DNA from: Meandrina meandrites
Lineage: Eukaryota; Cnidaria; Anthozoa; Scleractinia; Meandrinidae
Assembly: GCA_963693305.1 (NCBI GenBank)
Contig: OY855913.1
Coordinates: 20,776,015 to 20,840,014, forward strand
Direction of reading: 5' to 3'
DNA length: 64,000 nt
Shown: one piece after another, positions 35,401 to 43,855 of the stretch
How positions within the stretch are numbered: the stretch's first letter is position 1
How the letters are laid out: each line of letters begins with the position of its first letter
The notes under the pieces: generated by a model
Databases searched by the model: none
The model's input: only the letters and a program-made list of their open reading frames with translations
Told to the model about the DNA's origin: nothing
Translations under genes and position numbers: made by a program

Positions 35401-37295
35401 TACACCTGTACATGTACATCACTGCTAAGTCTTGTCCTCCAGACTAAAAATGTTTAAAGGTAACATTTAGTTACGACAGTAGGCATTTGAGAGTTCATGT
35501 ATTGTGTTCCAATACACCCCCTGAATGGGAAGCTAGACCACTTCAGGTAGCCTACTTCCTCTGTCCTCCAATACCAGATCTTCACAACAACAATACACTA
35601 TCCAATGATGTCTATTAAAATCAGTTTGAAACCAACTGTTCCCAGTGATTACTGTATAGTTGAGAAATATACAATGTACGTGTGTAATCTCACCTTTGCT
35701 TTGGGGGTGCTATGGAATAAATTACTTGAATCATAAGAGCTGTAACCTGCAGGTATGCATGAAGGAAACAAACAGCAGTCAATAATTTATATAGATGTAT
35801 GTCAAAAGTACATAATTATGGTATGTCATTCTATAGCCTATTTTTTTTAATGCAGCACACATATCAAACTTACAAAATTACAATAGAAACACTTAGTACA
35901 CTAACAGCATCATAACTACCTACATTACACTAATTGCATTACTAGAACTAATTACGTTAATATAGCCTATATTGAATTAATTAATGGTGTCTGTATCTGT
36001 GAGAAAGCCATCTGAGTTGTGAGCTCAAAAATTAGCTTTGATAAAGGGTATTACATATGTACAAGTAAGCTGAAATTAATGTACAGTAGGTGCCAAGTGC
36101 CAACTAAACAGGTAACTAGCCTAACGTTCATTTTTCACTCAGATCATTTGGTGATTAGCTGGTCACAATTTAGCCTGTTCCAGGTGTTCGGTTAGTGGGG
36201 AGCAGCGCGAAATTCGGGATTGCATGACGAACAGCAAGCTGAAAAATGGCAAGGGGACTAAGGCACACCCCTCCCCTCATTTTTCGCTTGCCGTTTTTTG
36301 CGCTGCTCCCCACTAACTGAATGCCTGGAACAGGCTAGTCACAATTTGGGTCATGGGACAACAGCAGCAGGAGATGCAATGTGCAAGACCAGAGGACAGA
36401 CAAGTAAAAATCTCCCTAGGCCCTGATGTTTATAGGGCCTTTAGGGCCCAGAAGGTTGGTGTCATTTTAAATGTGGTCACAAGATCAGCAGCCAGTGGAG
36501 GTGTTACATGGCCAAGAACTTGTGCATGTAGCAGTTTGCTTCTTGGCTATGTGAACTGAAGAGTCTGCAGCTTTCCATTAACTCAAAGAGCAAAAAAATA
36601 AATTATGTGCTTAGTCGCAGGGTCAACTAAGCACATTGATATTCCATACTCCACAACCAATTATTGATCAATATAAGGTCAGAGAAATGCATGTACCATG
36701 TGTGCCAAAGTTTGATTGTTCGTTGATTTGAAGTAATTATTAATTAATATCGATTTCCATTTACTTTATACAAGTATTCCAGCTTTAAAAAATACCAGAT
36801 TTTTAGTTCCTGCAATTTTAAATTTTAGTCTGTAACTGTATAAACAATTTTGCTAAAAATCAAACCTGAAACCAAAACTCCTGTATTTAAATGCTCTTTG
36901 AAGTTAAACCTGAGAAGAATTGTTATTTCTCCGCACTATGCAACTAATGTAACAAATAATCGACATGTCAGTTATTTTGCATCCTCTGTTTGGTAAACAG
37001 GTTACATGTAAGTACAAATTATAAATGCACCTTTTGTTTAGACGAAAAAGCTGTTTAATTGAAAATCAATTTTCTTACACAAAGAATACGAAAGTTGAAT
37101 ATGACGACCTACATGTAGCTTGCAGTTACTAAAAATATTTTAAGGACACCTGGAGTTCCGACAATGAAGCTTTAAACATAAACACAACAACATGTGAGTA
37201 CCTTTTCCCATGTCTGCTGGTAGTTGAACACGCTTTTTTCCTGCCATTTCTCCGCTGTATCCTTTCACAGGAAGTGATCCACCAAATCTCTCCAT
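23452..37295 (-). CDS. CCDC62: CCDC62, coiled-coil domain-containing protein 62 (23 exons)
   Basis: Exons on the minus strand: 37202-37295, 35694-35746, 34556-34771, 34278-34360, 34073-34139, 33795-33831, 33183-33228, 32640-32697, 32280-32342, 31988-32089, 30756-30833, 29993-30086, 29655-29710, 28743-28788, 28548-28636, 28216-28307, 27739-27847, 26530-26563, 25882-25932, 25506-25659, 25126-25348, 24271-24387, 23452-23547. All junctions are GT-AG and in phase; the sum is 2058 nt, 685 residues, about the length I recall for vertebrate CCDC62. Residues 1-120 are Ser/Pro-rich and disordered. Coiled coil follows, opening QRRELQLLIGELKDRDRELN and continuing through GQLQAREQEL and GEREKRKDQLLDLQKSKQER. 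The C-terminal third is low-complexity, ending with the conserved SSPTSKLHRLLAESRQMV block. These strings match CCDC62 from memory. Vertebrate CCDC62 is tied to oestrogen-receptor coactivation and sperm acrosome/male fertility; the role in a cnidarian is unknown. The TGA is at 23452-23454. Confidence 0.95.
23632..23660. repeat. Poly-C tract in the last CCDC62 intron
   Basis: About 24 consecutive C, then TCCCCCC. It lies in the intron between exons 23 and 22 and is prone to length error. Confidence 0.85.
26180..26315. mobile_element. Hairpin MITE in CCDC62 intron
   Basis: The left arm TGGCCCAGGTTGCTCAAAGG...GGATAACGCTAACCACCGG is an inverted repeat of the right arm CCGGTGGATAGCGTTGTCC...CCCTTTGAACAACTGGGCC. 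The centre also repeats as CACTATCCAATGGATAGCG. It is a short fold-back, non-coding. Confidence 0.8.
29421..29511 (+). mobile_element. tRNA-derived SINE head in CCDC62 intron
   Basis: A Pol III A box (TAGCTCAGTGGA, 29429-29440) and B box (GGTTCGACTCC, 29473-29483) have tRNA-like spacing, and a T run at 29504-29511 could end transcription. The predicted acceptor arms do not pair as in a working tRNA, so I call a SINE rather than a tRNA gene. It lies antisense to CCDC62 between exons 14 and 13. Confidence 0.7.
31047..31942. mobile_element. 896-bp non-autonomous DNA transposon with 6-bp target duplication
   Basis: It begins CAGGGTTCTCC and ends GGAGAACCCTG, an 11-bp perfect inverted repeat. The exact six-base duplication CAATTC lies on both sides (31041-31046, 31943-31948). 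Inside the left end is an inverted-repeat-rich block (AGGCGGTAACCGGTAAA...TTTACCGCCT). No transposase frame is seen. A six-base duplication is unlike hAT (8) and Tc1 (2). It sits in the CCDC62 intron between exons 11 and 10. A second, truncated copy begins at 62509. Confidence 0.85.
34862..35218. mobile_element. 357-bp MITE with TA target site in CCDC62 intron
   Basis: The ends CTTAGGGGGTGATTAC and GTAATCACCCCCTAAG are perfect 16-bp inverted repeats flanked by TA (34860-34861, 35219-35220). Further in, both sides carry TTTCAGCC/GGCTGAAAT words several times. Confidence 0.85.
36171..36337. mobile_element. 167-bp MITE with 9-bp target duplication (Mutator-like)
   Basis: The ends TAGCCTGTTCCAGG and CCTGGAACAGGCTA are inverted repeats; further in are GGTTAGTGGGGAGCAGCGC and GCGCTGCTCCCCACTAACT. 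The exact duplication GTCACAATT flanks it (36162-36170, 36338-36346). It is almost entirely fold-back, with no coding. It lies in CCDC62 intron 1. Confidence 0.9.
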
Positions 37296-37640
37296 TGATC
37301 GAAGAAAAACGTTCGATTTTCAATCAAAATGTGATTTGATCGAATCGCTGATCGAACGCTGCCACAAGACGTGATCGCACAAGTGGAAAACCGTCGCGGT
37401 GTTTTTGGCTACGCGCGCCAAAAGTAATCTCCCACTTCTCCAGATAATCGATTTTTCCCTGACAGTCTTTCAGTCCAAGAGCTAGCCCCAAGGAAAGGAG
37501 AATTATGGTGATTAGCTTGAAATAAAAGTTAACCGATTTTCGTTACTACAGACGCCGAAGACAAAAGTTGCGCGCGTGAACGACGCTTGTCAACGCGCAT
37601 GCGTTTGTTATTTTTGGAATGCCGCTGGCTTTCAAGTTTG
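37296..37640 (-). promoter_or_regulatory. CCDC62: CCDC62 upstream region with NRF1-like site
   Basis: A local CpG-rich patch upstream of the CCDC62 ATG contains CGCGCGCC-type words and GCGCATGCG at 37595-37603. The latter matches the palindromic consensus usually bound by NRF1 at TATA-less promoters. Function is inferred only from the motif. Confidence 0.35.
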
Positions 37641-38350
37641 TCAGTTTTTGTTGTTTTGGGGAGAAAAACAAATATTTGACCAGTTGTAAATAAGCAACGA
37701 CAAACCAGGGACGCCGTTCTAAAGATTCTTTTAAAGAACAGTAATCGATTTTGAGAATACCGAAGGTTTTATTTGTTTATTCTCAGGAACTGGTCTGTCA
37801 GGCGTTCGGTTACTTGGGACTGAGTAAAAAAAAAAGTGGAGGGGGTGGGGGTTGGGAGGTGGATTTTTAAGAGGTTTAAGAAGGGTAAGAAAAAAATGTA
37901 AAATATTTTTAGAACACCAACAGACAGTTGACCCCACGCAAACGCACCCCAGGCTGGTAGGGGACTGTTTTGGTGTCCATCTACTAATTTTTAACTTCAA
38001 ATTTAAATCTTCAATATTCGGCTTATTTCTCTAAAGTTTACTTATGCATTCACAAAACTATCTCCTCCTAAACATCCCCAAAAATTTAAAACACACCGCA
38101 AAACATAGATTCGTGTAATCAGCAGAGCGCTTTTGGATTGCTTAAAACGCGAACGGGATATTTGCATTAGGCCAAGTTGGGGGGTGGGGGTGACTCTTAA
38201 CCACCATTCTAACTGTCATATTTTGCCGGGTATTTTGGAAACCAGACCACATATGGATACGCGTTTTGCACAGGTTTGTTCCAAGAGTTTCAAGTGACAG
38301 CCACTATTTTTTTTGTCTTCACGCTAGTTGTTCTATTCTGTGTGGCATAC

Positions 38351-38395
38351 ACTCTGCTGACGAGACCCAATCAGGTCGAAACAGCTGTCCAGAGT
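38351..38395 (+). ncRNA. Hammerhead ribozyme motif, minimal type I
   Basis: All catalytic-core elements are present in order. Helix I 5' strand ACTCTG (38351-38356) is followed by core CTGACGA (38357-38363). Helix II is GACC/GGTC around a CAATCA loop (38364-38377). GAAA (38378-38381) and helix III CAG/CTG (38382-38387) follow, then cleavage triplet GTC (38387-38389) and helix I 3' strand CAGAGT (38390-38395), which pairs perfectly with 38351-38356. Helix III has no loop, so a single copy probably could not fold alone. Such minimal forms are known from Penelope-like retroelements and retrozymes and are thought to work as dimers. No reverse transcriptase is recognised beside it. Confidence 0.85.
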
Positions 38396-38589
38396 TTGCA
38401 TTTTTGACTTTCAGTTTGGACTCTATCATGTCGTTGTCCCGTTAAGGCTTTTCATTTCTACGTAGTGTCAGCCTTGCAGTTTATTGTCTTTGTATTTTAT
38501 TTTTGGCTGATCAGAGCTGTCAGTAGCTCCTACGTACACCAGCAGCATTTTCGTCCACGGTCCCTTGCTTTCATTTGTCACTTTTTTTT

Positions 38590-39070
38590 TGTCTAGTTGG
38601 CTATAGAGAAGAACCCCTAATTTAAAGCGGCCACCCTCAGGGAAATAGCAACAGGCAGCCTATAGAGGTTGGCCGCTTTATAGGGGCTGGCTAGAAATTA
38701 GCATAAGGCCATTTTAAAAGGTTACGTTATTTCAGTACAAAATAACGTGAAAAGGAATGACGGAATCACATGAAGACGATAATAAACCTGTCTTTGAATG
38801 ATTTTATCAGCCATCACTGTCCGAGGCTAGGTTGTTGAAAATAAATTCAAACATCGTATATTACATTCTAAATGGCCGCTAAATAGGGGTAAAAATGAAA
38901 GAACGCTCATCGGGACGGCAGAAAGGTGGCCACGGCCGCTTAATTGAGTTGGCCGCGGTCCGGTTTTATTTACAGTTTTATACTGACAATACTTTCGGAA
39001 CTTTAGTAACTGGCCGCTTAATAGGGGGTGGCCGCTTAATGGGTGGCCACTAAATAGGGGTGTGACTGTA
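38590..39070. mobile_element. MITE-like block with GGCCGCTTAA repeats
   Basis: Related words (GGCCGCTTTATAGGGG, GGCCGCTTAATAGGGG, GGCCACTAAATAGGGG) recur at both ends and in the middle. The right end ATAGGGGTGTGACTGTA resembles pogo-type ends (TACAGT...). The left end is degenerate, so boundaries are approximate. Confidence 0.5.
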
Positions 39071-39523
39071 TACCAAGACAGGGTAACAACATTTCCTCTT
39101 GCTGATAACTGACTCGTTCACAGTCTTTCCTGAAAAAAGAACTGTTGGACGCGATTGATGATGGGAAGGAGGAAAAAAAGGAACCGCCTCTTTTCCATGA
39201 TTTCCTGCATCTGATGAGCTGTCACGTGACCGGATCAGCTCTTGAATTGATTGAGGTAGCTAAATGCACCTGTTTAATTCAGGAGCCAGTTAAGCAAACT
39301 CGCGCCTGACATGTGTCAATCTTAGTCGATTACTTGTGCTTCATACTTTACAGTTTAAAGTAAGCATCGTCAAAATTTGAGTTGCAGATAAAAGGATATT
39401 AAAAATAGACTGTTTGGGTTCACAGCTGTTCTTTTTTACATCACGTTCTCGACGATTGTAAGAGAAAACACTATTATCAAAGCCTGTGAACAGACTGCTT
39501 ATTGAACCTAGCGTCAATTTGCA

Positions 39524-40465
39524 ATGGAAAACGCTACGAACTCGGAACATAGCTACGACAGGACAGTTCAAGCTCTCTTTTGCACGGCCGGCTCAACAGG
39601 AAATTATAAGCTTCTTCTGTCGATTGCCAACTTTTCTTTCTCCATCACTGCAGTGCTAGCGAACGCACTGATCCTAATAGCACTGCACAAGGAGTCCTCG
39701 CTTCACCCGCCATCAAAGCTCTTGTACCGCTGCCTCGCCGTCACCGATTTCCTTGTTGGACTTATTTCCGAACCAAGTTCTGCTCTTTTTTCCTTGTCGC
39801 GGTTTAAAGCGAGAGGAACAGTCTGGACGGATATTTGTTTCTACTCGGCATCCATTGCTACAGTCAGTTTTACTGTTTTATCCAGCGTATCGGTATTGAC
39901 TTTGAGTGCAATAAGCGTCGACAGGCTTCTTGCTCTGGTATTGAGGATGAGATACCGTCAAATTGTAACGCTGTTGCGAGTTCGTCTGTTCGTCATCTGT
40001 GTTTGGATTCCCAGCATCGCTTTTGCCTCCATGTCTTTCTACAACTACACGATCACGAAAAGTTATAGCTATGCAATGATAGTGTTTTGTATTTTGGTCT
40101 CTGTTGTTTGCTACTCGACAATTTACGTCAGACTTCGCCGCCATCAAACTCATTTACAAAAACAGCAAGTTCGCGCGAACGGAGAACTTCAACTGCACAT
40201 AGCGCGGTACAAAAAGACAGTGTCTAGTTCTTTTTGGGTGATGTTAGCATTAGTTGTTTGTTATCTTCCATACACCATAGTTATAGCAATTATTACTATC
40301 CAGGGCTCATCTCCAATTCTTCAAAGCGCTTGGGGATTTACTTCGACTCTTATTTATTTCCACTCAACCCTAAATCCCTTCGTTTATTGCTGGAAAATCC
40401 GAGAAGTGAGACGAATAGTGAAGACCACTATCAGACAGTGTTTTTGTTTGTCAAATCAGGCTTGA
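39524..40465 (+). CDS. Class A (rhodopsin-like) G-protein-coupled receptor, intronless
   Basis: A single 313-codon exon with seven hydrophobic segments. Landmarks: Asn47 in VLANALIL (TM1), Asp75 in LAVTDFLVGL (TM2), Cys105 at the top of TM3, Asp133-Arg134-Leu135 (DRL instead of DRY) at the end of TM3, VVCYLPY in TM6 and Asn284-Pro285 in NPFVY (TM7). The C-terminus is short with a Cys pair (QCFCL) that could be palmitoylated. An N-glycosylation sequon is at Asn3. The loop between TM4 and TM5 is short and has no obvious Cys, so the usual TM3-ECL2 disulfide may be missing, as in melanocortin-type receptors. Length and loops resemble the melanocortin/adenosine-like receptors expanded in cnidarians. 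The ligand cannot be inferred. Confidence 0.92.
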   Translation: MENATNSEHSYDRTVQALFCTAGSTGNYKLLLSIANFSFSITAVLANALILIALHKESSLHPPSKLLYRCLAVTDFLVGLISEPSSALFSLSRFKARGTVWTDICFYSASIATVSFTVLSSVSVLTLSAISVDRLLALVLRMRYRQIVTLLRVRLFVICVWIPSIAFASMSFYNYTITKSYSYAMIVFCILVSVVCYSTIYVRLRRHQTHLQKQQVRANGELQLHIARYKKTVSSSFWVMLALVVCYLPYTIVIAIITIQGSSPILQSAWGFTSTLIYFHSTLNPFVYCWKIREVRRIVKTTIRQCFCLSNQA

Positions 40466-40777
40466 AGATTTGTTTCAGAATTTAGTTAAGAAAGAAGCTA
40501 GGTTAGGATGGCTGGGGTACTCAATCGCTGGGTAAGGAAAGTTGGAATCCATAGAACTTGTCTATCATGCGGCAGATCTATCCGGCGATAATGTATTCGG
40601 TGTTTGCATTCAAGGCCGAACTAAGTTCAACAAGGCAGCTGGAAGCTGACAAACTAAGGTGAAATCGTTGGAACACACAAACAGAATACCAAGCGAGCAA
40701 CCGAAAAGGTAAAAAAGCAATTTAAAAAAGAAAAATGGGAATGGATAAAGAGCCTTGCCGCCGATTCGTCTCCTTAC

Positions 40778-41765
40778 TTGTAAATTGGCATTACGCCCCG
40801 GAGGCTGAAAGAACTTTGTAGAGTTGGCATCAACGTGGAAAGTGCTTGTGTTGTGCATGAGAACAAGCCAGATTGAATTTATTAAATATACCTTTAATTT
40901 TCGACTGTCAGCTTACAAAATTTGTAAATTGGCATTACGCCTCGGGGGCTGAAGGAACTTTGTAAAGTTCAGGAGCGTAGCGTCCATATATGCACGGGCG
41001 TACGTGACATCTGAAAAAAAAAATATTTTTTTGTTTTGGAATTGCCTAAAAACGTTTTTCTCATTAAATTTGCTGGCTGATAATTTCATATTTGGGCGTT
41101 TTTTATTATTTCCGTTTATCCAAGCATTAATCATTCAGTGCTGGCCACTAATGGCAAGATGCATTTGAGTGGTAATTAAAAATAGAAAAAAATACGCCTC
41201 ATGTACCCCTCCCTCAAGGTCAGCCAGCCTCACCAGTTTCCCCAGCCCCAGAGGTATTCTTGAGGGAGAGGTTACAATGCCATGACGTGTGGCTTCAGAA
41301 CAAAACGTATTTGTCGTCAATGGAGATTAGGAATATACCTCTTGCGAGGTCAAACAGTGAAGCCCTAGTGTTAGAGAATCCAATGAATATCTCCGCGACT
41401 TGAGCTACGCCCTTTGCTTGTGACCTGTCTCCGTTGTTGTTTTTTTTTATTTTTTATTTTTTTTTATTTTCGTAACACTGTAGCTTACAGAAAACAATAG
41501 AGAAATAGTTAAAATAAACAACTTTCTACTGCATTTTTGCCGGATTATTTATTGAAAATGCCCCGCAGAAAAACCAGGAGATGGCATTTCCGAGACCCTA
41601 AATTTCAAAATTTTCTGGGGCCTTCGGCGCTTAGAAAAAAATTCCTTATCGTGCGTACATCTTAAAAAACCCACGCTACGCCCCTGAAGTTAGCATCAAA
41701 GTGGAAAGTGCTTGAGTTGTGCAGGAGAACAAGCCAGATTGAATTTATTAAATATACCTTTTGGT
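40778..41765. repeat. 143-bp tandem duplication, second unit interrupted
   Basis: Unit 1 is 40778-40920 (starting TTGTAAATTGGCATTACGCC, containing GAGAACAAGCCAGATTGAAT). Unit 2 starts at about 40921, is broken at 40969 by the 717-bp transposon, and resumes at 41692-41765. The uninterrupted unit 1 shows what the target looked like before insertion. Confidence 0.85.
40970..41686. mobile_element. 717-bp hAT-like transposon with 5-bp target duplication
   Basis: The ends CAGGAGCGTAGCGT and ACGCTACGCCCCTG are inverted repeats with one mismatch. They resemble hAT ends (CAGGGGCGTAGC). AAGTT is duplicated on both sides (40965-40969, 41687-41691). The sister unit at about 40811-40825 reads GTAGAGTTGGCATC where the interrupted unit would read GTAAAGTTAGCATC, confirming a 5-base rather than 8-base duplication, as in the hAT5 group. 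The interior is AT-rich and non-coding. Confidence 0.85.
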
Positions 41766-41969
41766 CTGTCAGTTTACAAAATGTTTTTTGACAGAAAGTG
41801 GTGCGCTGGTCCAACAGATGTATTTACTATGTATAAACTCTTCTTTCAATCCGTCACTTCAAGAATGTTTATTCAAAATTGAGAACTTTCCAACTCTCAG
41901 GAACTGAATTAAATATTACTGAGGAAACTTAAATTTTGTTGCTTTCACGTTCCATAATAATATTTATAA

Positions 41970-42091
41970 ACAATTATTGGATGAGGGTTTGTGATATCCG
42001 GAATAATCAAGGTCGAGGTATGTGTTATCAGCCGAAGCCGAAGGACTTTGATTATTCTGGGTATCACAAAAACCGAATCTAACAATTATTG
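41970..42091. mobile_element. Hairpin MITE, ~120 bp
   Basis: The left arm (AACAATTATTGGATGAGGG...TTGTGATATCCGGAATAATC) is an imperfect inverted repeat of the right arm (GATTATTCTGGGTATCACAA...AACAATTATTG). Non-coding. Confidence 0.7.
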
Positions 42092-43855
42092 TTTTATTAT
42101 ACATCAGACGAATCCCGCGGATCGACGAGACATGTTTTACTTTTCTGAGAGCAAGATGCCACTCACCGCCGCGCCCGTGAACTTTACAGTCTCTCGGAAA
42201 TCATGCATTGCGCGCGTAGCAGATATTAGAGAATAACCTGTAAGTTGCGCGATTCGGCCCAGAACGAACTGTAAGCTCTTAGCCTATGAGAAAACAGATA
42301 GTGACAACAATGTATAATAATACAAAAAAAGCTGTACAATAATTCATTGTTTCAGTTTCAGTTCATAGCTAGTTCGTCAGCAAAATCTCCACTCAGAGGT
42401 AACTTAAAATGCAAATTAAAAGTTTAATGTTGCTTCTCCTCAAGTCAGAATCAACCGGAAAATCAACGTTGTTTCTTTTTCTAGATATTACATCGTGTTT
42501 TTTGCGGACATTATGCCCCGAGACCTACCCAAACGAATTGCGTTTATATTATAAGTCGCACGATTTCGGCTACCAAGTACTAAAAAGAAAGCTGTACTAT
42601 ACAGGACTGCCAACGGCGAAGATAATAAAAAGCTGTTATCGTTCAACAATATCCAGCCTCCCCGAGCTAATAATTGAAACACTGACGCATAATTAAACCG
42701 CCCACACTGCACAGAAAATTGACGCACTAGATGATTGACGGACAGTTTTTTTTTTTGTGAGACACCGAGCTTTAATTCGCCACAAAAATTGTTGACATAG
42801 CCATCCAACGCATAATGCACGGGGTTAAAGCTCATCTCTACCTTTGCAAATAGAGGCTAGGAATTTAAATATCCAAAATGATTAAGAAGGATAAAAAGTA
42901 TTCATAAATTCCTTGGTAGGGAGTTGAACTCGACCAACGTTCTGAGCTGCGGAGACGGCAGGGAAAACTTAACAGTGTAAGTGTCGACTTTCTGTAGAAG
43001 AATATGTTTTACTTGTACGCAAACAAACAAGCAATGGTTATACTGACGATTTTTGTAAGCTTTACCGAGGTTGAACAATTTCACCGTAACCGAAAGTTGA
43101 AAGTCCCTTAAACAAGCAAACATCAATGCAGAATTTAATATTCTATAAAGGAAAGCTCGTTGAGAAAAGCTTTTAAAGATCTTTGTTCAACTATTTCTAC
43201 TTTCATAAAGGCGACGTTTGTTTTAATTTTTTAGCAGCATTTTTTACTGAGCACTTCGATCAGACGAGCATACAAAGTCATTTAATACTAGTCTCGTGGA
43301 GTTGCTCTGTTTGCAGCATAGTTAATGCATATCACATCCTTTTGCCAAGAGGTAACGTCGAAACACGTTTTGCTTTGCCTTTCAGTCAAGAGTGGTTCAA
43401 ACTTTTAGTTTACAAGCAGCTGTCAATATACTTGGTTCGCAGTCGCTTTCTCTAAGTCTTCCACTGTGGAGAATCGAAAACAGGCCACAGGTAAACTTCA
43501 AACTCCTACTTTGTAGCTTGAGACATGAAATACTGCACAAAATGGAAAACATTTATTATAACTTATTTGCAGAAAATTCCATACAATACTTTGTGAGATC
43601 GAAATATCAAATCTCTCTGCTGACCTTCCTCGTTGTCGTGCATATCTTTTTATGTTAATTAGTTCTGAGAATGTAGATGTTCATCGCTAAAATATTTTTT
43701 GATTAGTCAATGATACTTTACAATAAATTGTAGGACAGGACGAAATTTAGAAAAAAAAAACACATTGACAGGATGAAATGATCCAGTTTTTTTTCCTCGT
43801 TTTCCCAGTGAGCTTGTAGAACCTTAAACGTTTTTCTTTTTCTGTAGGAGAGAAG

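Larger units (their letters stand above)
37641..39523. other. Gene-free interval between CCDC62 and the GPCR
   Basis: It holds the hammerhead ribozyme (38351-38395) and a MITE-like block at about 38590-39070. The rest is unassigned, including the GPCR 5' region near 39300-39523. Confidence 0.6.
40466..43847. other. Gene-free interval between the GPCR and tyrosinase
   Basis: It contains the 143-bp tandem duplication with its inserted transposon (40778-41765) and a hairpin MITE at 41970-42091. From 42100 to 43847 nothing is recognised; the tyrosinase promoter and any 5' non-coding exon must lie here. Confidence 0.6.

Noticed and set aside
42409..42696. 95-codon frame beginning MQIKSLMLLLLKSES
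   Set aside because: Weakly signal-peptide-like but no recognisable domain, and an equally long minus-strand frame overlaps it.
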